From positions 1-6,738 of the forward strand of contig JAADDG010000013.1 in the NCBI GenBank assembly GCA_013154075.1: a stretch of 6,738 nucleotides of DNA, given 5' to 3'. This DNA comes from Campylobacterota bacterium. Its GTDB lineage: Bacteria > Campylobacterota > Campylobacteria > Campylobacterales > JAADDG01. Both the position numbers and the translations under genes were made by a program. Shown here in pieces: positions 6,501-6,738 of this stretch (position 1 is the stretch's first letter; each line of letters begins with the position of its first letter). Below the pieces are notes generated by a model, which was not told the origin of the DNA, did not search any database, and was given only the letters and a program-made list of their open reading frames with translations.

Positions 6501-6697
6501 TTACCGACGGATACGGCCTTAGAGAGGGGGATTTGATAAAAGTGGGCGATAACGATCCCGTTAGAGTTACGAGGGTTGATTATGCTTCTAATGAGATTAC
6601 GGTGGATAAAGAGATCGAATGGAATGAGGGGGATGGTGTAAGCTATGCTTATGAGGGGGCTGCTCCCGATATCGGAGCGTATGAGTATAGAGGGTAG
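3548..6697 (+). CDS. Large exported modular protein with two FN3 domains and a parallel beta-helix; likely polysaccharide-acting
   Basis: 1049 residues from ATG 3548. A signal peptide (1-24) has a basic start, a Leu/Phe-rich core and an AEA-K cleavage site. Then come module A (about 26-178), FN3 (187-269), module B (280-440) and FN3 (449-533). The remainder is a right-handed parallel beta-helix (about 537-960). It opens with FYVSPNGNDEWSG and TIQHAVDMAKAGDTV, the usual entry to pectate-lyase-like folds (PL9/DUF1565 type). Recurrent Asn-turn rungs follow: NNEV, GNHVHHN, NNEVHDN, GNKIYRN, NNLVYDN, NNVGWNN and NNIF between about 663 and 880. The C-terminus carries a small inserted domain (964-1038) and PDIGAYEY (1040-1047), a motif common at the end of such proteins. 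A lyase, hydrolase or epimerase acting on an acidic polysaccharide is the likeliest role, with A and B as sugar-binding modules; an adhesin is possible. I cannot assign catalytic residues or substrate. No sortase, PEP-CTERM or type IX sorting tail is seen, so it is secreted or periplasmic. It stands alone, probably monocistronic. Confidence 0.85.
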   Translation: MLKNVKKYFTLFLMLFLVSVVAEAKVFENAEDGKIERWSVIKGGSSSHINNLYDSLKKSRVIEFKGLGIKSGYEIKINSNDTLYSLDVKAREKFYIEFTVNTDNGIKYLAYTPENSNYLGKGNFIRHGLGSKLLNNQWQSVSIDLQKDLNEAQKGVKIKNVIKFRVYGNLSIDNLKSVNGEDTPAKAPQTPKNFKAVSFVDSVKLTWSAKNGVKYKLFRDGKLIKVFENQENSFIDTGLKPNTLYKYSLLAFNDFGESKKASLSVKTKKREIPDQDSKSTLYEDAEDGKTDGWVVYDSYPFGAKVENVYDEERGSRVIKLSGAGIANGYWLKSVDGKRWANDSQFIFKMDMKFDDDFVLYIEVLTNEGRKYLTYTTTVDNDFVYGKYVVIALDDSFKDGKWHTFKRNLQSDLNSLSKAKIKKVEGLMVRGNGELDDISLMDKDNFIVSKPSDPLNVTAEVNGVNVLLKWEDSSAGKADYKIYRDGKLIEIYTQKGEYSYVDEDLEPNREYKYKIVSFIGSNESEGVEINVATKEIQGRIFYVSPNGNDEWSGKYPTPKDGDGPWRTIQHAVDMAKAGDTVMVRGGRYPGRVVFKHSGNEKEGYITFRNYPGEKPVIVRDDTVMADTVVGYGVSYIKFIGFHVYKPNRGGIIFYGPGSHIVIKNNEVSESNANIPETKRLGHAINVTARKDKPMSYITIEGNHVHHNHTGNPNRAGAYNEALTVLGNVKYFKIINNEVHDNDFIGVDVIGHQRGQFSVFGMNKYGLVAGNKIYRNGVRKIWASALYVDGAENLIVENNLVYDNFGLGITISQETPESTTENVIVRNNVGWNNNRGGMIGSANRGTVKNSVFVHNVLGNSSTEADLFLGNAIGWRIKNNIFSSEGSAPFMFKDISHKTGSWIMDYNIYKDISFIQVGGNYRSFGEYQSKSGKDQHSFSVSDIGFKDKEGHNFALRADSEAVDSGGFLTSTVSGGKGSVIKVYDAAYFTDGYGLREGDLIKVGDNDPVRVTRVDYASNEITVDKEIEWNEGDGVSYAYEGAAPDIGAYEYRG
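3623..5146 (+). repeat. Tandem duplication of a module-plus-FN3 unit within the exported protein
   Basis: Two protein-level repeats lie end to end: 3623-4354 and 4385-5146. Aligned signatures are NAEDGKIERW with DAEDGKTDGW, SRVIEFKGLGIKSGY with SRVIKLSGAGIANGY, NNQWQSVSIDLQKDLNEA with DGKWHTFKRNLQSDLNSL, and the FN3 strands FRDGKLIKVF with YRDGKLIEIY. DNA identity looks low outside short runs such as AGAGACGGTAA, so the duplication is old or was inherited with the gene. The modules look like beta-sandwich carbohydrate-binding domains; I know no established name for them. Confidence 0.75.
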
Positions 6698-6712
6698 AGT
6701 TATTTCTCTACC
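6693..6712. terminator. Hairpin spanning the convergent stop codons; possible bidirectional terminator
   Basis: GGTAGAG at 6693-6699 pairs perfectly with CTCTACC at 6706-6712 around a six-base loop (TTATTT). The stem contains the TAG of the exported-protein gene, and the TTA of the convergent gene's stop lies in the loop. There is no T-run immediately after the stem; five T at 6724-6728 follow at a distance, so termination is only plausible. Confidence 0.4.
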
Positions 6713-6738
6713 TCTCCTATATGTTTTTCGATGGAGGC
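6700..6738 (-). CDS. C-terminal end of a convergent gene (partial, unidentified)
   Basis: From the right edge the minus strand reads 12 codons (ASIEKHIGEVEK) and then TAA at 6702-6700. The composition, amphipathic and Lys/Glu-rich with GAA, GAG and AAA codons, fits the tail of a soluble protein in this genome. Only two bases separate its stop from that of the exported-protein gene. The stretch is too short to identify and could be a chance frame. Confidence 0.4.
   Translation of the reverse strand, partial: ASIEKHIGEVEK

Noticed and set aside
1..6738. CRISPR array, tRNA/rRNA genes, insertion sequences, toxin-antitoxin or phage-defence genes
   Set aside because: No regularly spaced direct repeats, cloverleaf-like segments, transposase motifs or defence-domain proteins were seen in either strand.

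Overview
The window looks like chromosome from a Campylobacterota (Epsilonproteobacteria) species. The evidence is low GC by eye, strong preference for AGA arginine and ATA isoleucine codons, and a gene order recalling the Campylobacter ilvE-SPFH-small membrane protein neighbourhood. The fused HisIE and the tandem DUF2393-like proteins also fit. A free-living or hydrothermal-vent lineage (Nautiliales, Nitratiruptor or Hydrogenimonas type) is my guess; the sequence alone does not fix the genus.

Left part (1-2946, + strand): one tight co-directional run. It holds the 3' end of ilvE, an SPFH/band-7 membrane protein, a bifunctional histidine enzyme HisIE, and two paralogous small membrane proteins I assign to the DUF2393 type. 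The last three junctions overlap by 1-4 bases (ATGA, ATGA, TGATG), so the run is almost certainly an operon with translational coupling. It mixes amino-acid biosynthesis (ilvE, hisIE) with membrane-organisation or envelope genes whose roles are not established.

Middle (2947-3547): a 190-bp gap between convergent genes is rich in nested inverted repeats: a 12-bp perfect pair, a 7-bp pair inside it, and a 17-bp near-perfect pair beside it. It also carries a 37-codon minus-strand reading frame that looks like a remnant of a membrane protein. A small minus-strand gene follows, encoding a membrane-anchored, cysteine-rich zinc-ribbon-like protein of 90 residues, with a good sigma-70-type promoter.

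Right part (3548-6697, + strand): a single large gene for an exported 1049-residue protein. Its order is signal peptide, sugar-binding-like module A, FN3, module B, FN3, right-handed parallel beta-helix, small inserted domain, terminal DIGAYEY motif. It looks like a polysaccharide-acting enzyme or adhesin and is the most distinctive item here. It ends 2 bases from the stop codon of a convergent minus-strand gene whose last 12 codons are visible. No RNA genes, CRISPR arrays, insertion sequences or defence systems were recognised.
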